A DNA stretch of 15,475 nt. Source: Planctomycetota bacterium (GTDB lineage Bacteria > Planctomycetota > Phycisphaerae > FEN-1346). Each line of letters opens with the position of its first letter. The stretch's first letter is position 1. Below the pieces are notes generated by a model that did not search any database, was not told the DNA's origin, and was given only the letters and a program-made list of their open reading frames with translations. Of the stretch, positions 7,668 to 14,215 are shown one piece after another. A program made the translations under genes and the position numbers. Where the stretch lies: NCBI GenBank assembly GCA_026387055.1, contig JAPLML010000468.1, positions 1 to 15,475 of the forward strand. Direction: 5' to 3'.

Positions 7668-8336
7668 ATGGCCAAGCGCATCCGTCTGGCCCAGCGCGTC
7701 GTTGCCGAGAGCGATCGGCTGGCAAAGGACCTCGCCGGCCGGTTCAACCGAGCGGGCGTCTTCGTCGCCAACCTGATGGGCTCCCCCGGCGCCGGCAAGA
7801 CCGCCCTCCTGGAAGAGACCGCCCGGCGCCTTAAGGGCGAGCTTCGCCTGGCGGCCATCGAGGGCGATCTGGCCACCGACCGCGACGCCCGACGCATCCA
7901 ATCGGCCGGCATCCCGTGCCGGCAGATCAACACCGGCGGCGGCTGCCACCTGAGCGCCCGCCAGATTCTCGACGCGATCGCCGAGTTCGACCTCGCGGCC
8001 CTCGACTGCCTCTTCATCGAGAATGTGGGGAACCTTGTCTGCCCGGCCGAGTTCGACTTGGGGGAGCATTGCCGCGTGGTCGTCTCCAGCACCCCCGAGG
8101 GCGACGATAAGCCCATCAAGTATCCGGTCGCGTTCCACCACGCCGATTGCGTGGTGCTGAACAAGATCGATCTTCTGGCGGCCACGGACTTTTCGCTGGA
8201 GGCGTACCGCCGCTTTGTGCGGGGCCTGCGGCCGCGGATTCCGATCCTCGAGCTCTCGTGCCGCACTGGCGAGGGGATGGAGGCTTGGCTCGACTGGGTC
8301 CGGACCCAGCGCCGCACGGCGGCGGTACGTGTCTAG
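7668..8336 (+). CDS. hypB: Hydrogenase/urease nickel incorporation GTPase HypB
   Basis: HypB is a GTPase of the SIMIBI class that couples GTP hydrolysis to nickel transfer with HypA. The 222-residue product has Walker A GSPGAGKT (38-45), EGDLATDRD (65-73), INTGGGCHLSA, FIENVGNLVCP (117-126) and NKID (165-168). The G-domain metal ligands at the dimer interface are all present (C93, H94, C125). The N-terminal high-affinity nickel motif CxxCGC of the E. coli protein is absent, as is a His-rich stretch, so this is the short HypB type that may rely on other proteins for nickel storage. ATG 7668 follows the hypA stop by three bases; GGAG in the end of hypA serves as ribosome site. Confidence 0.95.
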   Translation: MAKRIRLAQRVVAESDRLAKDLAGRFNRAGVFVANLMGSPGAGKTALLEETARRLKGELRLAAIEGDLATDRDARRIQSAGIPCRQINTGGGCHLSARQILDAIAEFDLAALDCLFIENVGNLVCPAEFDLGEHCRVVVSSTPEGDDKPIKYPVAFHHADCVVLNKIDLLAATDFSLEAYRRFVRGLRPRIPILELSCRTGEGMEAWLDWVRTQRRTAAVRV

Positions 8337-8350
8337 CTCGGGCTTGATTG

Positions 8351-8475
8351 CCGGGTGGCCCAGCCACCGTACCTGTTTAGCGTACCCCCGCGGATGTGGC
8401 ACGGCCGGCTTGTCCGGCCGTGGGGAATCTGGCTGGTGCTCTGCCACGGCCGGACAAGCCGGCCGTGCCACCCGG
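8351..8475. repeat. Nested inverted-repeat element downstream of hypB
   Basis: Two perfect 28-base inverted arms lie at 8396-8423 and 8444-8471, separated by 20 bases. Each arm is itself a hairpin with a 9-bp stem (left arm: 8400-8408 with 8414-8422, five-base loop). A further 9-base pair, 8351-8359 with 8467-8475, encloses the whole structure, and 8354-8359 can also pair with 8363-8368. No poly-T run follows. It may end the upstream transcript, act as a REP/MITE-like dispersed element, or both; no ORF of note lies within. Confidence 0.85.
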
Positions 8476-8526
8476 GTTATCTGAACCAAGCACCTGTAAA
8501 TGGGTTACAACCGCCAAGCGAATTCG

Positions 8527-8556
8527 TTGGACTCGGGGGCAAGACGCACTTAGAAT
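8527..8556 (+). promoter_or_regulatory. Possible sigma70-type promoter for the tatA pair
   Basis: TTGGAC at 8527-8532 and TAGAAT at 8551-8556 are separated by 18 bases and lie about 30 bases upstream of the first tatA start. The -10 matches consensus at five of six positions, the -35 at only three. It lies in an AT-richer pocket of a GC-rich region. Assignment is by pattern only. Confidence 0.4.
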
Positions 8557-8587
8557 ATCTTAGTTTCTGCAAGAAAGGGGATCAACC

Positions 8588-8800
8588 GTGCAGATTCTGG
8601 CGTGGGTGCCGGGGCCGTGGGAACTGGCGATTGTGGCGGTGATCGCGCTGCTCTTGTTCGGCAAGCGGCTGCCGGATCTCGCCAGGGGGGTGGGGCGCAG
8701 CGTTATCGAATTCAAGAAGGGCCTGCGAGAGGGCGAGGACGAAGTCGGCAAGGGAAACGGGCCGGCGGCAAAGTCCGGCGCCGATGTGGGCAAGCACTAA
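8588..8800 (+). CDS. tatA: Twin-arginine translocase subunit TatA/TatE-type, copy 1
   Basis: TatA forms the membrane pore element of the Tat pathway, which exports folded proteins with twin-arginine signals. The 70-residue product starts at GTG with AAAGGGG (8574-8580) upstream. It has a short periplasmic N-terminus, one membrane helix (about 11-24, WELAIVAVIALLLF), the conserved FG hinge (24-25), then LPDLARGVGRSVIEFKKGL as the amphipathic helix and a charged, poorly conserved tail. Glu12 sits at the polar position before the helix. No tatC or tatB is nearby. The following gene is a near-copy in its first 46 residues. Confidence 0.93.
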   Translation: MQILAWVPGPWELAIVAVIALLLFGKRLPDLARGVGRSVIEFKKGLREGEDEVGKGNGPAAKSGADVGKH

Positions 8801-8835
8801 GCGCCGCCGTTGGCGCGCGTGGAGGAGGATAGAAC

Positions 8836-9051
8836 GTGCAAATCCTTGCATGGGTACCGGGACCGTGGGAAATCGCGATTGTCGCGGTGATCGCGCTGCT
8901 CTTGTTCGGCAAGCGGTTGCCCGAGATCGGCAAGAGCCTCGGCCGAGGCATCGTCGAGTTCAAGAAGGGCCTGAATGACGTTCAGAACGAAGTCACTCGG
9001 CCCGTCGAGGACACCAAGGACGACCAGTCCCAGCCGCCTACGCAGAGCTGA
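8836..9051 (+). CDS. tatA: Twin-arginine translocase subunit TatA/TatE-type, copy 2
   Basis: A 71-residue TatA-family protein, GTG start preceded by GGAGGAGG (8821-8828). It is identical to copy 1 at 28 of its first 29 residues and 36 of the first 46, then diverges: its amphipathic helix reads LPEIGKSLGRGIVEFKKGL and the tail ends VEDTKDDQSQPPTQS. The gene lies 35 bases after copy 1, so the pair arose by tandem duplication and is probably one transcript. The two may be TatA and TatE-like partners, or one may fill a TatB role; the short C-terminus argues against a classical TatB. Confidence 0.93.
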   Translation: MQILAWVPGPWEIAIVAVIALLLFGKRLPEIGKSLGRGIVEFKKGLNDVQNEVTRPVEDTKDDQSQPPTQS

Positions 9052-9087
9052 GCGTGGGGGCCGTGCCGGCTTGGGGTGAGAGTCCGA

Positions 9088-9119
9088 GCCGCCTTGGCTC
9101 CGGCGAGGGCGGCTTTCTG
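9088..9119 (+). terminator. Possible intrinsic terminator after the tatA pair
   Basis: Bases 9088-9095 can pair with 9106-9113 (eight pairs, one of them G-U) around a ten-base loop, followed by TTTCTG. The stem is GC-rich and it sits 37 bases beyond the second tatA stop. The T tract is short, so the call is moderate. Confidence 0.45.
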
Positions 9120-9161
9120 TATGCGCCGAGCGCGCCGCGGCCCTAAGGCGAGGACATCTCC

Positions 9162-11126
9162 ATGCACGTGGAAGGCCCTTGGCGGATGACCTGGGCCGAG
9201 TACGGATGCCGGACCGGCGAGTTCTCCGCCGCCGACTTCGACGACTCCCGCTGGCTGGCCGCCGACGTGCCGGGCGACGTCCATCTTGACCTCTTGCGCG
9301 CGGGGCTCATCCCGGACCCCTTCGTCGGCACGAACACGGACGCGGTCCTCTGGATGGAACAGAAGGACTGGTGGTACCGCACGCGCCTCCGCCTTCCCCG
9401 AGATTGGGCGGGCGGGCCGGATTGTGCGACACGCCTCCTGTTCCACGGTCTCGACGGGTTCGCCACGGTATACCTTGATGGCCAGGAAATCGCCCGCCAC
9501 GCCAACATGTTCCGGCCCCTCGAGGTCGATGTGACCGGCCGCCTGCGGGCGGGCGGGGAGCACTGCCTTGCGGTGCGCCTTGCCGCGCCCCTGTTCGCGC
9601 CGCTGGAAGGGCCGTCGCGGCAGGAGACGCCCTGGGGCCATCCCCGGCAGCTTTCGCGTAAGGCCCAGATGAGTTACGGGTGGGACATCGCCCCGCGTCT
9701 CGTCACCACCGGCATCTGGCATCCGGTGGAACTGGTGGGGATTGACGGGGCGAGGATCGCCGACGTCTGGGTCCGCACCCGCGCCTTGCAGGGTCCCGCC
9801 GGAGCCGTGGCGGCCGCCGCCGAGATGGAGGCTGTGGTGACGGTGGAGGTTCTTGCCCCCGCGGCACGCGAGCTCCGCGTGGTGTTGGAGGCCGGCGGCC
9901 AGACTCTCGAGCAGGGCATTGCCGCGGCGCCGGGCCTCCAGGAGGTGCGCTTTGGGTGGCGCCTGGAATCGCCGCGGCTCTGGTGGCCGAACGGGTCCGG
10001 CGAGGCCCCCCTGTATCCGTACCGGGCGCGGCTGCTCGGGGCAGGGGCGCCGGCCCTCGATGAGCGGGGCGGGCGCTTCGGCGTCCGGACGGTCGAGCTC
10101 GACCGTTCGCCGACGCCCGACGGCGGCCACCGGTTCGCCTTCCGCATCAATGGACGCGATATCTTCATTCGAGGATGGAATTGGACGCCGCCCGACGCGC
10201 TCTTCGCCCGCGCCACGCCCGCGCGCCGCGCCGAACTGCTGGAGGCCGCCCGCGAATCGGGCGCCAACATGCTCCGCGTCTGGGGCGGCGGCGCGTACGA
10301 GGTCGATGATTTCTACGACGCCGCCGACCGCCTGGGCCTGCTCGTGTTCCAGGATTTCATGTTCGCCTGCTCGCGGTATCCCCAGGACGAGACGTTCCTG
10401 GCCGAGGTCCGCGCCGAGGCCGAGCACGTGGTGCGCCGCCTGCGCGGCCATCCGTGCCTCGCCGTGTGGAGCGGGGACAACGAGTGCGACATGTGCTTCC
10501 CGACGCCGGGCCAGGCTGCCGCCAACCGCGTCTCGCGCGAGGTGCTGGCCGACGTGGTGCGCCGCCTGGACCCGGACCGTCCGTATCTTCCGTCGAGCCC
10601 GGACTCGCCCGCCGGGCGGTGCTACAATGACCCGACGGATTCCGAGGTCCACCTCTGGAAACACGGGGCGTCGTACCGCGATCCCTATTTCCGCGAGCAC
10701 CGCGCGAAGTTCGTGTCGGAGATCGGCTTCCTGTCGCTGCCCGAGGTGGCGGTGATCCGCGCGTTCCTCGGCGGCGCGCCGCCCTGGCCGCCCGAGGGCC
10801 CCGCCTGGCACCATCATGCCACCGATTCGTTTCGCACGGGTTTCTTCCGCGGCATGAACGCGCTGGCCGAGGACCTGCGGGCCTGCGGGCGGGCCGCGCC
10901 GCAAAGCCTCGAGGAGTACGTGGCGGTCTCGCAGGAGCTTCAGGCCGAGGCCTGTCGCACGTGGATCGCCGACTGTGCCGCGCGGCCGGACTGCGGGGGC
11001 ATCCTGATATGGAACCTGGCCGACGGCTGGCCGCAGATGTCCGATGCCGCCATCGCTTGGCCTTTCCATCCCAAGAAGGTCTACTGGGCCGTGAAGGACG
11101 CCTTCGCCGCCATCGGCCGGCGGTAG
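9162..11126 (+). CDS. Glycoside hydrolase family 2, beta-mannosidase-like
   Basis: A probable exo-beta-mannosidase (EC 3.2.1.25) that removes terminal beta-mannose from mannan-type or N-glycan-type oligosaccharides; 654 residues, no signal peptide, so likely cytoplasmic. ATG 9162 has GAGGA at 9150-9154. Domain order: GH2 sugar-binding jelly roll (about 1-175, with WWYRTRLRLP and GLDGFATVYLDG), an Ig-like sandwich (about 180-300), then the TIM barrel (about 310-645, with GWNWTPPDALF and NMLRVWGGGAYE). The acid/base Glu441 lies in WSGDNE (usual form WSGNNE) and the nucleophile Glu520 in FVSEIGF. It ends soon after GILIWNLADGWP, so the C-terminal Ig-like domains of larger mannosidases (around 850 residues) are missing. 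A different GH2 beta-glycosidase specificity is possible. Confidence 0.9.
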   Translation: MHVEGPWRMTWAEYGCRTGEFSAADFDDSRWLAADVPGDVHLDLLRAGLIPDPFVGTNTDAVLWMEQKDWWYRTRLRLPRDWAGGPDCATRLLFHGLDGFATVYLDGQEIARHANMFRPLEVDVTGRLRAGGEHCLAVRLAAPLFAPLEGPSRQETPWGHPRQLSRKAQMSYGWDIAPRLVTTGIWHPVELVGIDGARIADVWVRTRALQGPAGAVAAAAEMEAVVTVEVLAPAARELRVVLEAGGQTLEQGIAAAPGLQEVRFGWRLESPRLWWPNGSGEAPLYPYRARLLGAGAPALDERGGRFGVRTVELDRSPTPDGGHRFAFRINGRDIFIRGWNWTPPDALFARATPARRAELLEAARESGANMLRVWGGGAYEVDDFYDAADRLGLLVFQDFMFACSRYPQDETFLAEVRAEAEHVVRRLRGHPCLAVWSGDNECDMCFPTPGQAAANRVSREVLADVVRRLDPDRPYLPSSPDSPAGRCYNDPTDSEVHLWKHGASYRDPYFREHRAKFVSEIGFLSLPEVAVIRAFLGGAPPWPPEGPAWHHHATDSFRTGFFRGMNALAEDLRACGRAAPQSLEEYVAVSQELQAEACRTWIADCAARPDCGGILIWNLADGWPQMSDAAIAWPFHPKKVYWAVKDAFAAIGRR

Positions 11127-11183
11127 GTCGCGGCAAGGCCGCTGCGGCTCGAACAAAGACCCGCGGAAGGCTCGAATGTTGGC

Positions 11184-11198
11184 TAAGACGTCGTCTTA
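11184..11198. repeat. 15-base palindrome between convergent genes
   Basis: Seven bases at 11184-11190 pair perfectly with 11192-11198 around the single base 11191; the element overlaps the stop codon of the minus-strand gene. It lies in the 69-base convergent gap after the mannosidase gene. It could be part of a bidirectional end signal or a protein-binding site, but no T tract follows on either strand. Confidence 0.5.
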
Positions 11199-13979
11199 TG
11201 TGGTGGGCAGCCGGGGTGCCACGGTGTCCGTCAGCAAATAGTCCATCAAGGACAGGGTTCCGGCGGTCGATTGCGTATCTGCCGTCAGCCTGGGAACGGA
11301 CACGCGGGCCGAGGCGGTAGCCACGTCCTGCATGATGCCGAGGCCGGGCACTACCCACCACGTCTGCTTCGTCGTGATGCTCAGCGTGCCCTTGTACGCC
11401 TTACCGTCCATTTCGAAGGCGATGGTCCCGGCCAGGGCCACGGAGGTCTCGCCCTTGACGGTCAGCCAGTCGCCCGCCACGGTCCGGCCGGCGATCGATG
11501 CCAGGCTCACCTTCTCATGGCCGATGACGCGGGTGGTCACCGTGGTCGTGCCCGTGTAGGTGCCGGTAACCAGGCTGCCATCGTTGTCAAACGTCAATTC
11601 CCCGGAGAAGGGACCCAACGCGGTGTACTTCTTGCCCGGGCCCACCAGCGCCGGCACCACGCAGATCGCCGCGCTGTTGGTCACACTGACGTGGGCATCC
11701 TCCGGCAGCGGCGTGTCAAGGCCCGTCATATACAGTGCCCCGTCAACGCCGACGAACCAGGCGGTCGAGATGTCGGAGCCCACGTCCAGCGGGAACGCCG
11801 CCACGTGGCAGTCATAGCCGCCGACGCTCTGGACCGCGGACAGGATGGTGACCTGGTCCGGCATGACTCCGTCGGCGTTCTTGACCTGGTAGTCCCACGA
11901 GGTCCCGAGATGGTTGTAGAGGCGCAGGTCGTCCTCCAACCGGTACATGTCGGCCGTGGTCGGATACAGGACCACCTGGCCCATCGCGGCGGTGAGCTTG
12001 ATCGTCTCGCAGCCGCTGACGACGGTGGCTTTTCCGGTGATGGCGAGTTGCCCCGTCGGTCCGCCCGCGGGCGGCAGGAGGGCCAGGTAGTCCTTGACCT
12101 TCAGGTTCGTCACGTCGCCGTTGATCGTGAGGTTGCCGGCAAGGTGGCCGATCGCGAGCGACCCCGCGTTGCCCTCAACCGTGGTCTCGCCCGTGAGCGT
12201 GCCGGCGATGGTGGCGCCGGCCAGCGCCTGCTTGACCGCCGGGTTGCCCGTGAGCGAGAGCGTGGCGTCGAAGTCGCCCGGGATGTCGGACGTATGCAGG
12301 AAAGTGCTCCCCTTGCGTCCGGTGATCTGGAGCGACTTGAGCGTCTTGGCCGCCAGGTCGCCGCCTTGCCAGCACAGGGCGGTGACCGTACCGAGGTTGC
12401 CAGCCACCGTGACGGATGCCCCGTCCACCTGGCCCAGCTTCAGCGACCCGACGTCGCTGTGGACGTTGAGGGTCCAGCGCTCCGTTTCCACGCCGACGGT
12501 CACGGTCCCTGCGTTGCCCGTGATATCCCAGGTGGTGCCATGGACGGTGCCGTCGATCTTGGCGGTGCCGAGCGTCAGCTTCGGCATGTTCGCGCCGTCG
12601 AGCGTGAGGTCGACGTCGAAGTCCCCGGGGATGCGCGGCGTGCGCGTGGTGCCCGGCCGGCCCTTGACTGTGAGGGTTCCCAGGGAGGGGGCCAGGATGA
12701 GCATGTCGTTTCGCTCGGGACTTGACCAGTCGATGGCGGTGAGCGACTTGATGGGGATTCCGCCCGAGGTGATGTTGGCGTCGGCCACGCGGCCGAATGA
12801 GAAGGTCGCCTGGAGAGTGGCCAGGACCGTAATGCCCGCGTCCGTGTGGAGGTTGATCTCGGTGGGGCCGGTCACGTCGGCGAGCGTCAGCGTGGCGAGG
12901 CCGCCGCTCACCGTCACGTTGCCGCCCAGATTGGTCGTCTTGCCCGTCAGGCTCCCGAGGGAGCCGTTGACGATGATGTCGCCGACGAAGGTCCGGTTGT
13001 TCGTACCCTTGGTGGTGATGCTCAGGCTGGACTTCTCCGTGGTGCCGTTGAGGATGATCTCGCGGGCATCGCCGTTGCCCACGGCCGGCACGTGGACCTC
13101 GCCGCTGCCGGGACCCGTTAGCGCCACCGTCACGTTGCCATTGTTGTAGATGGCCTTCGTAGTCTTGCTGAAGTTGATGATCCGCTCGGCGCCGGTCGTG
13201 AAGAAGACCTCGGAGTCGCTGTAGGCGACCACGTCGACATCCACGCCGCCGACATCCACACGGTCGTTGTCGCCAAAGCCGACCTCTCCACGGTACTGCG
13301 TTTCCGGCGCCAGCGGCCGCAGGAGGGTATGCGCGGTCGCCGTTGCCGGTAAGCGCGGTGATCCGTAGGCCTCCGGCCCGGCTTGGCCCGCGACGTCGAT
13401 GTCAACGGCGATCGACCCTGCGGCCGCCGCCGGGGACCAGGCGTCCCACTGGAAGGTCGGATAGAACGCGAGGCCGGTCTGGTCCGCCGTCGGCGCCGTG
13501 ATGAGGGGCCGGGGCGGCTGGGTGACCGACGAGAAGTCCAGCGAGCCGTCCCAGGTGTCGCCCGTGTAGCTGACGGACCACTGGCTGGCGGTGGTGTCGA
13601 GGGCGGCCCACTGGGCGGCGTCGAGGGTCCAGGACGCCTCGAACCACTGCTCGCCGTCGGGTTCCGTGGCGGCGATGAAGCTCAGGCTGCCCTGCGCGTA
13701 GTCGTAGAAGGTGGCCGGCCAGGCGCCGCCGGGCAGGAGGTCCGTCAAAAGGAAATCCTCCCCCCACGGCGTGGCCAGTTGGACGTCCGTCAGTTCGTAG
13801 CCGCTGAGACCCAGACAGTATCCGCGGTCGACCACGGCGCCGGCGGCGTCGTAGTCAACGGTGCGCTCCAGGTAGGCCTCAAAGACGCCCGCCGGTTCAC
13901 CGCCCCCGTTGAGGAGTAGCTTGGGTTCCAGAGGCTCGAAGGCGGGCGATGGGTGCAACGGGCATTCGTGGCGGGCCAT
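11196..13979 (-). CDS. LEPR-XLL-type repeat-rich surface protein of unknown function
   Basis: Function not recognised. The 927-residue product starts at the ATG complementary to 13977-13979, chosen because GGGGAG (13987-13992, minus strand) lies seven bases upstream and the protein then opens with a LEPR-XLL-like motif, FEPLEPKLLLNGG (14-26), found at the N-terminus of planctomycete surface proteins; Lys replaces the usual Arg. A Fn3-like segment follows at about 157-232 (TAPTADQTG to LAPETQYRGEV). Residues about 260-680 are Gly/Thr/Val-rich with short beta-strand units such as NAGTVTVG and NLGTVTAL, suggesting a beta-helix; two related blocks start near 439 and 553, both containing IPGDFD. 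The C-terminal part (about 680-900) resembles a secreted domain with LGTSWDYQV and WVVPGLGIMQD. Expected to be exported and structural or adhesive. It has its own promoter. Confidence 0.85.
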   Translation of the reverse strand: MARHECPLHPSPAFEPLEPKLLLNGGGEPAGVFEAYLERTVDYDAAGAVVDRGYCLGLSGYELTDVQLATPWGEDFLLTDLLPGGAWPATFYDYAQGSLSFIAATEPDGEQWFEASWTLDAAQWAALDTTASQWSVSYTGDTWDGSLDFSSVTQPPRPLITAPTADQTGLAFYPTFQWDAWSPAAAAGSIAVDIDVAGQAGPEAYGSPRLPATATAHTLLRPLAPETQYRGEVGFGDNDRVDVGGVDVDVVAYSDSEVFFTTGAERIINFSKTTKAIYNNGNVTVALTGPGSGEVHVPAVGNGDAREIILNGTTEKSSLSITTKGTNNRTFVGDIIVNGSLGSLTGKTTNLGGNVTVSGGLATLTLADVTGPTEINLHTDAGITVLATLQATFSFGRVADANITSGGIPIKSLTAIDWSSPERNDMLILAPSLGTLTVKGRPGTTRTPRIPGDFDVDLTLDGANMPKLTLGTAKIDGTVHGTTWDITGNAGTVTVGVETERWTLNVHSDVGSLKLGQVDGASVTVAGNLGTVTALCWQGGDLAAKTLKSLQITGRKGSTFLHTSDIPGDFDATLSLTGNPAVKQALAGATIAGTLTGETTVEGNAGSLAIGHLAGNLTINGDVTNLKVKDYLALLPPAGGPTGQLAITGKATVVSGCETIKLTAAMGQVVLYPTTADMYRLEDDLRLYNHLGTSWDYQVKNADGVMPDQVTILSAVQSVGGYDCHVAAFPLDVGSDISTAWFVGVDGALYMTGLDTPLPEDAHVSVTNSAAICVVPALVGPGKKYTALGPFSGELTFDNDGSLVTGTYTGTTTVTTRVIGHEKVSLASIAGRTVAGDWLTVKGETSVALAGTIAFEMDGKAYKGTLSITTKQTWWVVPGLGIMQDVATASARVSVPRLTADTQSTAGTLSLMDYLLTDTVAPRLPTT

Positions 13980-14037
13980 GGCGTTTCTCCCCTGTTGCAG
14001 GTTGATATATGGACCGACTGGCCGGATTCGTGCCTGA

Positions 14038-14065
14038 ACTATACCACGAATTTCGGGCATGTCAA
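14038..14065 (-). promoter_or_regulatory. Sigma70-type promoter for the LEPR-XLL-like gene
   Basis: On the minus strand, TTGACA (14065-14060) and TATAGT (14043-14038) are separated by 16 bases. The -35 is a perfect consensus and the -10 matches five of six. Transcription would begin near 14031, giving a leader of about 50 bases before the ATG at 13979. Confidence 0.72.
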
Positions 14066-14119
14066 AAACCTTGCGGCGGGCACACCCACGGGTTACCCTT
14101 TCCTTTGGCGCAAGAGGGG

Positions 14120-14147
14120 TTGCAAACAGCGATTCGGTTGGTACAAT
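14120..14147 (+). promoter_or_regulatory. Sigma70-type promoter for the TPR/alpha-CTD gene
   Basis: TTGCAA (14120-14125) and TACAAT (14142-14147) are separated by 16 bases, about 70 bases upstream of the GTG start. Four of six and five of six positions match consensus. It points away from the promoter of the minus-strand gene, and the two share the 236-base intergenic region without overlapping. Confidence 0.62.
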
Positions 14148-14203
14148 TGGCGCTTTGCGTGACGGGCTCTTCTTGCCCAAGGAGCGGCACTTCAAAACCG
14201 AGT

Positions 14204-14208
14204 GGAGG
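14204..14208 (+). promoter_or_regulatory. Ribosome binding site deciding the TPR/alpha-CTD gene start
   Basis: GGAGG ends seven bases before GTG 14216 but only one base before the in-frame GTG 14210. The spacing therefore selects 14216, although the frame stays open for about 200 bases further upstream, across the promoter. Confidence 0.65.
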
Positions 14209-14215
14209 TGTGGCT

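Noticed and set aside
8396..8471. The paired 28-base repeats as a CRISPR array
   Set aside because: There are only two units, in inverted orientation with a 20-base gap, and no cas genes nearby.
7238..8489. Two long minus-strand frames opposite hypA and hypB
   Set aside because: The plus strand encodes diagnostic HypA zinc and HypB GTPase motifs; the minus frames show none.
8982..11156. A 724-codon open frame on the minus strand opposite the mannosidase gene
   Set aside because: It is a GC-driven shadow: Arg/Gly/His-rich, no recognisable motifs, and it fully overlaps a gene with clear GH2 motifs.
11271..12725. A 484-codon plus-strand frame, and another at 12094-13149, opposite the LEPR-XLL-like gene
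   Set aside because: Both are antisense shadows; the minus strand has a ribosome site, promoter and a coherent N-terminal motif.
13980..14195. A longer N-terminus for the LEPR-XLL-like protein (to 14195) and for the TPR protein (from 14009)
   Set aside because: Both extensions run across the divergent promoters and lack ribosome sites; the internal starts are well placed.
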